In this document: positions 54,243 to 64,000 of the stretch, piece after piece
How the letters are laid out: every line of letters starts with the position of its first letter
Position numbering within the stretch: the stretch's first letter is position 1
NCBI GenBank assembly: GCA_947683625.1
Contig: CANTUR010000049.1
Span: 11,572,501-11,636,500 of the forward strand
Source: Mallotus nudiflorus
Lineage: Eukaryota; Streptophyta; Magnoliopsida; Malpighiales; Euphorbiaceae
Direction of reading: 5' to 3'
DNA length: 64,000 bases
Made by a program: the position numbers and the translations under genes
Notes under the pieces: model-generated
Databases searched by the model: none
What the model saw: only the letters and a program-made list of their open reading frames with translations
What the model was told of the DNA's origin: nothing

Positions 54243-55062
54243 TTATACATAGTATTTCTTTAAATAATCTACATTGACCGGTTATGAAAACTCATTCTCC
54301 TCAGAATCTATTAACTTCACTACTCCTTTTAATAAAATGGTCTTGACCATATATGGGCCATCCAGTTTTGGTTGAACTTTCCTTTTGGATTAAGAACATG
54401 TGGTCTTGCTTACGTTACCACCTAGTCCCTAACTTTGATACTCTTGTGCTTTATGCTCTTATTTAAGGCTCTCACCAATTGAGAATGATACAACTGTGTA
54501 TGATACAATGCCTTGAGTGTTTGACTATCTAAGAGAGTGAGGTTGTTATGCCTATATTGAGCCCATTTTACTTCATGCAGTTTAAATTTGATTGTTACAT
54601 TAAGTGATTTCATTTCTACTTCCATTAGGAGGATTGCTTCACATCCATATACCAGTAAGAAAGGAGTGGCATCTATTGAAATTCTAATTGTTGTTTGGTA
54701 TTCCATAAAGCATATGGTAGTTTGTCAGCCTAATCTCGATGAGTCTTAGTCATTTTTGCTAAGATCTTTTTTATGCTTTTGTTTACAACTTCGACAACCC
54801 CATTTTCTTATGGTCTATATAGTGATGACTTATTGTTCCATCTTATAACTCCTTAGTAATTCCTTAACTTCCCTTGGGAACTAAATATTGTTATAAAAAA
54901 TTATAATGAGGGATCTTGTATCAGTAGAATAGATTTTTATTGATGAAGTTAGCCACTTGTTTTGCCCTTAATTTAGATATAATGCCACTTTAACCCACTA
55001 AGATGAAGTTATAATGACTTATAATGAATTAATACTAAGATGAATTTGTCTCCATTTAAGGC
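54243..55062 (-). pseudogene. Integrase C-terminal half of a Tat-type Ty3/gypsy element
   Basis: Minus-strand frames give NGDKFILVLI, VANFINKNLFY, then SSLYRPxxNGVVEVVNKSIK (the YRPQMNGAVEAANKN signature of Tat/Ogre integrases), TPFLLVYGCEAILLMEVEM (inside the 54422-54706 frame) and HTQLYHSQLVRALNKSIKHK. After frame changes it reads GPYMVKTILLKG and NVDYLKKYYV before a stop at 54243. The upstream pol is missing: the sequence ends at about 55085, where a plus-strand integrase end begins. Non-functional. Confidence 0.8.
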
Positions 55063-55087
55063 TGTTGGGTGAATTTCCTTGATTAAA

Positions 55088-55331
55088 AAAAAGGATCATA
55101 AAAGCTTTTGATAAGAGGGTGAGGTAGCATGGCATAAAAGTTAGAGACTCAGTATTAAGGCAAGGTAAATAGAATGCACTAGATCCAAGAGGAAAGTTTC
55201 AACCTAACTAGGAAGGACCTTATCTAGTTATGACCATTCTCTTAAAAGGATCAATTAAGATAACAAATGTTGACAAAAATGAATTTTTAGAGTGGGTCAA
55301 TGTCGATCGTCTCAAGAAATACTATTCCTAA
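55088..55331 (+). pseudogene. Integrase C-terminal end of a second Tat-type element
   Basis: The plus strand reads KAFDKRVR, GIKVRDSVLRQGK, DPRGKFQPN, EGPYLVMTILLKGSIKIT and VNVDRLKKYYS before TAA at 55329. This is homologous to the end of the minus-strand copy next to it but in the opposite direction. Both copies contain the IKVRD block, so the pair cannot come from a simple inversion of one gene; two separate elements abut at about 55085. Confidence 0.8.
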
Positions 55332-55805
55332 AATAATACCACAAAATAAGAGTTAAAATACTTAATTAGAGAACTCGAAAGGGCTAGTTAAGGATATGGG
55401 TACCTTCGCTTTGAATACCCATGATAAATGTCACTTGGCATGAATGAGAAAGATTGTTAGTGTTTCACATGTTAAAAAGTAAATGTCCAAATCAATATTT
55501 GTCACATACAAAAACAAAATTTGCATTTTAAGAGTCACAATCTTTTTTTTTGTGTAATAACCTTTTTTTGTTTTATTTTTTACTTTGATTGTCTTAATAA
55601 TGTGTAATAACTATAATTTCCATTTTATTTTTATATTGTTACATCAACCAAATGAAAAACCAAAAAAGGAAGGAAAAGCAAAGGAATAAAAAAAACATCA
55701 AAGATATCATAGAAAGCAGTACATTAGTCAGAGTACATCTTAGAGTATAAATGTCCAAAAAGTGCCATTAGTATAGTCAGTATAAGATATCAGAGGTGGG
55801 AAAAA
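55332..55805 (+). other. Spacer between integrase and antisense PMD gene
   Basis: About 470 bases with T-rich runs (55545-55600). No gene. It separates the two convergent coding regions of the plus-strand Tat element. Confidence 0.4.
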
Positions 55806-58524
55806 TCAGGACTCATCCTTATCATCATCATCATTATTTGGAAGTGCTCTCATACTGGGTCCAGCATTGAAGCTACAAATCCTCAACTCCTCGATCTTAG
55901 CTCGAAGCTATTGAATCTAGCTCTGATAATAAGCCTCTTGTTAATTCATCACCTCTTCTTGCTAGCACACTATCCATGCATGCTCATACTACATCATAAC
56001 ATACATACATTAGCATATGCATAGCACATAGCACATCATCTATTATCTATATGAACAAGTAAAAGTACATGAAAAGCTCACATAAATCTTTACAAAATGC
56101 TAGATATAATGACTGAGCAAGCCCCAAGCACACTGATACCAGTACTCATCTATCTCCCAAGGGACCTGCATGAAAGGCAGTCAGTAAATAACAAATCTAA
56201 AGGAACAACAAAATAATAAAAATAGAGACTCAAATGAGAGGTGTTCTCAAGGATGAAGGTGACAGGCTTAGTAAATACAAGGACCATACGAGTCATTATA
56301 CTGCTAAGGAAGTCATATCCTCTAAGTAGAGGAATAAAAACCATTATAATAACTCCAAGAACCATTTAAGCTACCTCAGGAGGAACACTAACATCTCCCA
56401 TACCATTGGAAACCTTTGTAGTCCTCAAGTCCTCTTTGAGCTATACTACAAGCATAAAGAGAATAGAGATATAGTAAGCATAAAGTGGTATAAGAGAAAT
56501 AAGACTCATCTAGTAAGTAGAAGAAGAGAAGACACCAATAGAAGGGACTAGAATAAAACTACCCATTACACCATCAATCAACTGAGGAATGAGGGTCTCC
56601 ATGTAGGAAAGACCCTCTGGCTTTAAGAGCTAGTAAGCATCCACCCCAGCTAATGTACCCTTTAAGCTAGGACCTACTAGATCCTTCCCCCAAAACATGT
56701 CTATAAGAGGGGAACAAGGCATAAGATAAGTAGTAGGACCCCTTGGTCCAATTTATAATGAACTCACCCAAGTACCAAGCATGATAAAAAAAGGTCATGA
56801 ATAGAATCTACTTGCCAGTAAGCCCAATAGCTCCCTGCATCATCAGAGAAAACTCTATGTAGAACTCTCCCCACCATTGGAGGTTAATTTACAATGAGAA
56901 TAAGGCATAGAATAAAAATGAAGAGTAGTGAATGGAAATAAACCCTATCAAACATCAACCTTGCAATACTGTCCCCAAAGATTGTGAATGGCCTCTCTAG
57001 ACCTCAGTCTTCTAAAGAGAGAAAAAGGGGAACTCCTCAGGCATCTGAGTAACCATGGTAGGAGAAGTTAGGATATGAAACTTGAAAGTCCAAATTGCAC
57101 AAGACAAAAGAAAGTACATCACAAGCAGTACACTTAGAAAGAAGTAAAAGAAATAGTAAAAGGTGTCAAAGAAACTCATATTAACAACCAATGGGAAACT
57201 ATAGATCTACGATCTACCCCTACATGCATTATCCAAGCCATGCAGAAGATAGCCATATGCAAAGGAGCCTTAATTATACTCCCACAAATTGTTAAGATCT
57301 TATAGGAAGGGAAGTAGCCACTAATCGCCGGTGTTGTTTGCATTCGGGAGCACCATCGTGCTCATCAAATAGAACATAAAGCACCTGGCTAGCCTCTCGG
57401 TGTCATGGGACCCACCTCTTAAACCGGCCTTATAGGCACGTATCAGTCGATTATATAAAATAAGGCCACCCCAACCAACCTTTAACTTGGGGCCATAATA
57501 GAATAACTTGATGCACAATGCTATCGAATTAATGGGAATATCAAATGAGATGCACTACTTGGAAAAAAGAGAGCTCCATAATGACAGAAAAGTCGAGGGG
57601 TGTGATCATTATCTCCCCAAAGCAGGAATGGAATGTGTGCATGCAGTCTGACCACTCTCAATCATAGCAATCATAGCCATCTAACAACTCTTTAACGAGT
57701 TTAGACCCTTAAATAGGCCTTGAAGCAAACCATTAATACTGAGAGCTCAAATGTAGTCCTACACCTCTTTGTGTATATCCCGATAGTGCTCTTTCACTCC
57801 AAAAAAACTACTATTAAGCACTAAAGATGTCATTACAGCCTAATAAAAGGGAAGTCAGTAAAACACAAATTTTGACTAAAAATTCCATTTTGGATACAAG
57901 TAGTATGAACTAACTATCTCTTTATCTCTCATTTGTAGGTAATTTGAAGAAAAGCACCAAACCCTAAATAAAGGGAAATCAAGAAGAATAATAAAAATCC
58001 TAACTAAAAAACTTTCACCTATAGTAAAATAAATCCTAACTATTTGTTAATCCATTTATTTGCAGGAAAATTCCAAGAATTAGCACTAAACCTAGAGGGA
58101 AATTTTATATAGTTGGTTCCTAACAAAAACATTTTGTAAGAGTGGGAACCTAAGTTATTAAAGTTCATCCTAAGGGGGGAAGTATCATACATGATGAAAA
58201 ATAATAAACCAATTAATAATAAACCTAAAAGATAAATATACCAATCTATTTTATCCTATTTTGCAAGGAAAAGTTATAAAAGAAAATGCAAAAGAAATTT
58301 GTTTGAGTACTAACCCATTGGTGGTGGAGTGTCCAAACATGTGCTCCTAAGTTCAAGACTAGAGGAATAATATAGCTTCTAATCACCTCATACCACATGT
58401 GATGAGCTGCCATTAACTTTCAATGAGCAATGTCACCCACCTCTGGAGCCTCTAGATCAACATCAAAACCTAAGTCAATCCCACTAAGGCACTTAGGAAT
58501 AACACCATTGAAGTCTCCTTGCAT
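55806..58524 (-). pseudogene. Plant mobile domain (PMD, PF10536-type) gene remnant, antisense within a Tat element
   Basis: The minus-strand start at 58524 gives MQGDFNGVIPKCLSGIDLGF and HMWYEVIRSYIIPLVLN (first exon, to about 58290). After intron-like sequence the next exon (from about 57840) gives YRDIHKEV, ALSINGLLQGL and VKELLDGYDCY, then HTFHSCFGEIMITPLDFSVI (about 57645-57585). That last block is the typical PMD core, a tFhxxxGEmtiTLxDvxxi pattern. IRAYKAG, LARCFMFYLMSTMVLPN (57321-57518 frame) and WEYNxGSFAYGYLLHGLDNA follow, again typical of PMD. The C terminus is a coiled coil (QLRAKIEELR) and an acidic tail. Several stops make it a pseudogene. Antisense PMD ORFs between pol and the 3' LTR are known from Tat elements. 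Exon borders are estimates. Confidence 0.65.
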
Positions 58525-58639
58525 GGGTTTGTAAGGTGTGAAGAAAAAAAAAAGAAAGCCTAAAGTTTAAAGAAAATCTAAAGGAGGAGAGAGAAGAGGA
58601 AGTGAAAGAATGAAGAAAAAACAAAAAAAAAAGAACTTT

Positions 58640-58720
58640 TATAATTTTTTAGGGCATGGGTCCACCCACGATCCATTAATGTGGGTCATGACCCATGTAT
58701 GTGGGTCAATGACCCACATC
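58640..58720. repeat. Cluster of TGGGTCA/TGACCCA palindromes
   Basis: TGGGTCATGACCCA (58682-58695) is a perfect 14-base palindrome and GTGGGTCAATGACCCAC (58701-58717) is nearly one. Related GGGTCCACCCACG lies just before. The cluster sits immediately upstream of the PMD gene start, where its promoter or the U3 of the following LTR would be. Confidence 0.6.
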
Positions 58721-59034
58721 CTTAGGTTAGCCCTACGAATCCCACTACAACCTACTGCAAGCCCTAAATGCGTACATGAGAAAATTTTAAATTAAAAATT
58801 CCTATTAACTAAAATTTAACTTTTGTACACAAGGTTTCCTAAGGTTAAACCTAAGCTTTAAGAACTAAAACTTGACTAAAAAGTACAAAAAATAGACTAT
58901 AAATAGTCTTTATTTAGAATTGTACTTATTAACTTATAAGGTACAACTCAATTAAACTTCTCTCTTTATATTCTTCATAAACCTCTTTCTCAACACCAAA
59001 GGAATATGATTAGGGTTTGTTTTTATTAGTATAG
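58721..59034. other. Non-coding stretch before the right LTR-like sequence
   Basis: AT-rich, no gene; probably non-coding tail of the plus-strand Tat element. Confidence 0.35.
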
Positions 59035-60703
59035 GTGGTATGCCTTAGAAGCCAATCATATATTTGACACTGTAAATTATCCCAAATAGCAATAAAAAAT
59101 ATTCTATTATTTAAAGTATTTATTTAATTAAATATTTATCCATTGACATAATGTTAAATAAATTTATTATCAAGTGTTGATAATATGAGCTGTAAATTTA
59201 TTTAGTACATATGCCGTAAAATTGTTCATAATCAATTAATTAATATTTCGGTAATATTAATTAGACTATCACCTTTGTCTATTTTCCTTGATTAATATAT
59301 GATACTAATAGTGGGAGGTAATGAGTCTCATACTACTTAATATGAGATATCAGAATAGACATATGGAGACTCATATGATAGGTGGATCGAACATGACATT
59401 AGATTTGTGATTGCATGGATATTCACTTATAGTCATCAATCATAATCTAGGTCATAATAGTGCATATAGTCCTTTCACATATGGTGACATGGCCATCCAT
59501 ATTTAAGTGGTTCGGGTTTATTATCGCTTATATACTTGTGTTGATCATACATGGGTATATGGCATGTGATGGCTCTAGTCAGTTAAGTGTAGGGATGAGT
59601 GTTTAGTCAAATGGGATTCATTGCTTGGAGTGAATCAGGATAAGATCTTATGCTATCTAAGTTCTTTCTTGATGAATAAGTTCCTGGCTAGGACAAATAT
59701 GACACGAACTGAAAGAGTTTCAGTATTGGTTATATTTTATTAAGAGTAGAACTTCAGATAAGGTCATATGATATAATTATTAGAGTTTGACTAAACCATG
59801 ACTCTAGGCTATATCAAGATAATAAAGGGATTTTAATGCACAGTAATTATGACTAAAAGGGTTCGTGTGAATCAATATATACATTCATTTCTAGTTGGGC
59901 AGTTATGATATCGATGTTAGGGGTTACTCATAACTAATGAGAACTAAATGTGCATAATTGAGAGTTTCACATTTATACTTGAAAAGAGTTTCAAATAATG
60001 TCAAGTGTTGATATTATCTTCTTATTTCCAATTATAAATTAACCTAGTAAGTCACACCTAATAAAGTTTCACCAAATCATCATCAATATTAATCTCATTA
60101 TTAATTAAAGTGTTTAATTAAATAATTAAGATTAATGGAATTAGATTTATGCTTTAAGTAATGATTCTAGCATATCATGAAATCCAATTCAAATAAAGGG
60201 TTTAATTATTAATTTATACTTAATTAATATGAGATATTAATTAAGGTATTAAATTAATAATATATGTTGTTCCTAATTGGACTTGGATTAATGGCCCAAA
60301 ATGTTTGGGCTTTGGCCCAAAAGGGTTTTGGACCAAAGATTAATTCAAGATGTTAAGAAAGCCCATGGACCTAATCCAAGTCCATTTGTTACATGGATTG
60401 GGCTTAGGCCAAATGTTAGCCCAATTACCAAGCCTAAATCCATATGAACATGACTTGGTCAAAATTTGTCATGATAGGCATGCCTTATCCTTTATATGTA
60501 TAATGTTGACAATGGGCATGATAAGTATTAAGCTTGGCTTATTAGGCACATTATCTTTTAAGTGTATAATATTGATAATGGCTTAATCAAGATTAGGTTA
60601 CATGATTATATGTAGAGAATGAATGCAGATAAATACATTAGATGTATTTAATCTCTACATAACTTTTTGATATACTTATCTCTTATATAAGTTGTATACT
60701 TAT

Positions 60704-60788
60704 CATGATGAGTTGTAGACATGTGATATATGAGAAAGAAAACCCTAATAACATCATCTCTTACATCACATGTATACAACTCATCATG
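60704..60788. repeat. 24-bp inverted repeat with a 37-base loop
   Basis: Left arm 60704-60727 (CATGATGAGTTGTAGACATG...) pairs with right arm 60765-60788 with one mismatch in 24. The right arm sequence ATACAACTCATCATGTA occurs again at 60807-60823, so part of it is also tandemly repeated, separated by TATATA runs. Confidence 0.85.
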
Positions 60789-60853
60789 TATATATATATG
60801 TATATATACAACTCATCATGTACATATATATATATATATATTTTAAGGAAGTG

Positions 60854-62982
60854 TGTAAACACCTAATTTCGGGATGATAAAGTGTGGATGTGGTGTGACA
60901 GAGGACTCCAATGATGAAAATATCATAAACAGGTCTTCAATACTTAAAGTTTGAAACCTCAACAGTCTGAATTCATTCTTCAAAGAAAGGGTTTAATGTT
61001 TTTCAAAGATTGAATTGTAATAATTTTTAAGGACCTAACTGAAAATTTTAAATTCTTTTAAGGTCTTTTTGTAATTAAATGTTAAAAAAATTTTACGGAT
61101 AAAAAATCTTCAATTTCGATCAGAATTGTACTGTTCCAATTAAGTCCCACACTATTTTTCAATTTTTAATTTTTGAAAATATTTTTTCTAGATTTTGATT
61201 GGATAAAAATTTTCTAAAATTTACTTTTTAGATTTTCAAAGTCCCTTTAAAACTAGAACTCTTAAATACGTAAGGTTAGGGTTTTTAGGCTCTTTTCCTA
61301 TATAAGGATAGTTTAAGCTCCCCTTGGGGAGCTCTCTTCTGGACTATCTTTCTTTATGCTTAAAAAGGGTTCTCTCCATATTTTTCTTGAAAGCAGTATG
61401 TACAATATTTGTCTGGATTTTTTCTTTGTTTTTTGAGCAAGAGCAATAGAATTTTAAAGAGGAGGGCATTAAGTTTGAAGATCCATTAAAAGCAATAGTG
61501 ATTGATAACACTTTGAGGAGCTAATCGATACTGCATCCATTCAATCATCCCTTCTTTTACTCTTTTCTTTTACTCTTATTTGATTATTTAATTTAATTTA
61601 ATTTTTACTTTTATTTTATTTAAAATCTAATCATTTTTTATTTTGCTTTTGTGTTCATAATTATGGTGGGAGTAACTTAAGCTATGGAGTAGCATGTGAT
61701 TGAACAAGAAAAAAACTCATGAAGATCCATGGAATGTCATGGATAAAACCTAGTAGAGATATAGTTTCTAAGGTTTTTATTATTGTTTCATTTTATTGTT
61801 TTATTTTATTTATATTTTTAGGTCTGTATTAATCATTTTTTATTCTCAATAGATTATTGTAATAGTCCTAGTACTGGGAATAGTGAAATTGTGTGTGGTT
61901 GTTTGTTTATTTTGATTAATTGGTTAGTCAAGTTAGGGTTTTAATTGGGTAATTAATTAAAATCAATTGAGGAAGTAGATTAATTTAGGATTGCATGTTA
62001 ATTAAAACTAGAGTTTTAAAAGGAATAATTAATTGGTTCTTTGATGTTTTATTTAATTGTTTTAATATGTATTATCTATTTTTGGGTTTGTTTATTTATT
62101 TTTATATGTTTTAAGTCTTAAGCCCATATTAGATTCTAATTCATTTAAATAAATTTAGGGTTTTTTTAGGTTTGATAATTAGATTCACTTTATTCATAAA
62201 TTTACTAATTTAATTAAGATTATGTTTGATTAATTAAAATGCATTATTAGGCCCATAATTAATTAAATTTTTAGGTTAGAGATAACTTAGGCCCATTTAG
62301 TAAATTAGACATAGGTCCACCTAATTTAATAAAATTAATTAGACTTAGCCCATTTAATTTAAGCCTTTTTCATAATTTGTAGATTTAAGATCACCTTAGA
62401 ATTAAAACATGTAGAATTAGGCCTATTAATTTAAATACTCCATAATTTGTAGATTTAGGCCCATTTTTAGAATTAAAATAAATAAACTTAGGTTCACTCA
62501 ATTAAAATTAAATAAAAATTAGGCTCATTAGTCTTTAGCTCACTTATTTAAAAAAAATGTATATTTAGCTCATTTAATTAAAATTAATGTAGATTAGACT
62601 AACTTAGAGATTGTATTGAATGCATTATTTACTTGTATTTTCATGACTAGTTTTCCTTGGAGTTAATTGCTAGAATAAAGGTTTATATGAAATTGCATGT
62701 AAATAAAGGATAATATGATAATTCATAAGGTAATTCTAAAAGAACAAAAGACTGAAAGAAGTTGGTATTCTGTATCCTGAATCTCCTGGTTATGGTGCTA
62801 GCTTTCTTTTAGGGAATTGAGTACCACCTTTTCATTTTTTCCCAGTTATTACCCTAGGTGGTGACTCATCATCTCCACACCTTGTCTTTATGATAGTGGT
62901 TAGTGTGTTCTCTAGAGCCTTGAGCTCAAACAGTGTCGCAGTTGCTAAAATCTTAGACGTGCGCTAAACCCCACCGTCTACA
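60854..62982 (+). mobile_element. Solo LTR of the left Tat-like family (2129 bp) with target duplication AAGTG
   Basis: It begins TGTAAACACC and ends CCGTCTACA, and is homologous to the minus-strand LTR at 2970-5160 from end to end. AAGTG stands on both sides (60849-60853 and 62983-62987). No primer-binding site or polypurine tract adjoins it, so internal sequence was lost by LTR-LTR recombination. A TATA box (TATATAA, 61299-61305) is followed by a hairpin (61316-61333). As in the left LTR, TAGGCCCA-type phrases recur at 62240-62580. Confidence 0.9.
61299..61333 (+). promoter_or_regulatory. TATA box and R-region hairpin of the solo LTR
   Basis: TATATAAGG at 61299 is followed 10 bases on by AGCTCCCCTTGGGGAGCT (61316-61333), an 8-bp perfect stem with a 2-base loop. 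It would lie at or just before the transcript start. Confidence 0.5.
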
Positions 62983-63420
62983 AAGTGTTTCTTAAGTGAG
63001 TTTAGAGACTTTGTGTAGAGACATAAAAGAATAAAAGGAAAGACACACATGCATACTAAAACCCTAAGTATTATTGCAAGGAGATTAAATTGATGGAATT
63101 TTGTAAAGGTCATTAGAGAGGTCTCTTGCCACTAATCCAATCTAAGCAAGAAGGTGAATTGGTGGATTTTTAGTGTTTCAAGCTAGAGGCATAATACTTA
63201 AGAGGTTAAGCATTTGATTCAAGAGTTGAACCTAATAATCCAAAGCTTATAGAAAACTTATGGTCTACATCAAACTTAGGAAATTATAAGTATTAAACCT
63301 ATACTTCCTAGGTTGTTGTTTTACATTTATTGATGTGTAGTTTAGCTATGTGTAAAATGTAAATTGGATCTATAGGAATGGAAATCTTCATGTGATGAAG
63401 GGTTATGTAAGTGAAATTTT

Positions 63421-64000
63421 TGAAATTTCACCCTATCTAAGGCATGTACGCACCATACTTAATTGTTGTATAGCCGTTTCCTTTCAATTTTAGTCTTGGT
63501 AAGGTATAATTAGTAATCAAATAGGATTTTAGTAGTTTGGTTGAATATGAAAAGGCTTTAAAAGTGCTTTTTTCATCAAATTGATTGTAAAATGAGACAT
63601 TTTTGCTTTTTCATCATTGTGACTCTTTCATCATTGACCTTCAAGGTTTTGAAATATAACCCAATAGGTCATGAATGTGAGGAGCATAGTCATAATCATG
63701 GGCCTCCAATTTCCTATAAAATGTTTAAGAAACATTTAATGAAGCAAAAGATGATGAAATAACTTCCTAACAGCTAGTTTTCCATCGCCAACTATAAATA
63801 CTTGTTACTAAACCTCATTTAAAAGGTTAAAGAGTTTTGATTAACATTTATTTACTTTAATATTAATTGTGCTTAAATCAAATTGTTAAAATTCATTTTA
63901 TTGAGTGTAATTGGGGTATGTTAGTGATTGAAAAATCTTCTTCTACTCCTCTCTTTGGTTAAACTAAAGGGTAGTGAGGTTTTTATTCATTAAAGATCCT
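63421..64000 (+). other. Non-coding right edge, possible start of another LTR
   Basis: No gene. TATAAATA at 63793-63800 in a good context is followed by AAAGGGTAGTGAGGTTTTTA near the edge. That resembles AAGGGTAGTGAGATTTATCT in the copia LTR (about 44610), so this could be the R region of a related copia LTR cut by the window end. Confidence 0.3.

Larger units (their letters stand above)
59035..63420 (+). repeat. LTR-like sequence split by a Tat solo LTR (both borders approximate)
   Basis: It starts near TGGTATGCCTTAGAAGCCAA, a block shared with the LTR-type insert at 46112-47654. A TATATAAG-type box is near 60685 and AACCCTAATAACATC follows. It is cut at 60853 and resumes at 62983 with AAGTGTTTCTTAAGTGAG and an R/U5-like stretch to about 63400. 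It contains no genes; the ORF at 60350-60586 is not protein-like. I cannot name the family. Confidence 0.35.

Noticed and set aside
54243..55331. A simple inversion of one Tat integrase gene at about 55085
   Set aside because: Both strands carry the IKVRD-to-KKYY part, so two gene copies are needed.
60350..60586. 78-codon plus-strand ORF
   Set aside because: It arises from repeated CATGATAAG/TATGTATAATGTTGA phrases and sits in LTR-like non-coding DNA.

Overview
This window is AT-rich, repeat-dense nuclear DNA from a flowering plant, most likely a dicot. I see one convincing host gene, at 31991-32263, encoding the small plant mitochondrial ATP synthase subunit known as ATP17 (subunit f-like). 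It has site II and telo-box promoter motifs and probably a 2.1-kb intron in its 3' UTR. Almost everything else is transposable elements in several nested layers. There are no bacterial features, rRNA, tRNA genes or CRISPR arrays.

Region 1 (1-8000) holds minus-strand Ty3/gypsy elements of the Tat/Ogre type. One has a 2.2-kb 5' LTR (2970-5160), a primer-binding site of the TGGnGACTCC type and a decayed gag running off the left edge. It sits in the leader of a second Tat-like element, whose own primer-binding site and LTR follow at 5434 and 5453.

Region 2 (8000-27500) is a three-layer nest. The outer layer is a decayed Mutator-like element of the Kaonashi (KI-MULE) type. It has a plus-strand mudrA tail and a convergent minus-strand gene with DUF1985 and Ulp1 (C48) protease domains. 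That gene is split by an old, stop-ridden CRM-lineage chromovirus (12086-26758). The old element's gag is in turn split by a young CRM-lineage element (14302-21479). The young element has 955-bp LTRs differing at one position, a perfect TAAGG target duplication and an uninterrupted 1600-residue gag-pol frame that ends inside its 3' LTR.

Region 3 (27500-35400) is AT-rich intergenic DNA with a 92-bp AT microsatellite, a degenerate tandem repeat, a 531-bp non-autonomous Mutator-type MITE with a perfect 9-bp target duplication, and the ATP17 gene.

Region 4 (35400-64000) is again retrotransposon territory. Two related LTRs lie tail to tail near 38775, and the plus-strand one carries a 42-bp minisatellite. 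A decayed SIRE-like Ty1/copia element (43447-53465) is flanked by GCTTG and has another LTR-type sequence inserted in its protease region. It interrupts the 3' part of a minus-strand Tat element. Two Tat integrase ends then stand back to back at about 55085. The plus-strand one is followed by an antisense plant mobile domain (PMD) gene remnant (55806-58524), the arrangement known for extra antisense ORFs of Tat elements. Near the right end a 2129-bp Tat solo LTR with an AAGTG duplication has landed in another LTR-like sequence.

The order of insertion can be read from the nesting: KI-MULE first, old CRM second, young CRM last; Tat element, then copia; LTR-like host, then Tat solo LTR. Premature stops in the old copies fall mostly at Gln, Arg and Trp codons, as expected from deamination of methylated cytosines. 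The young CRM copy is the only element here that still looks able to make its own proteins.
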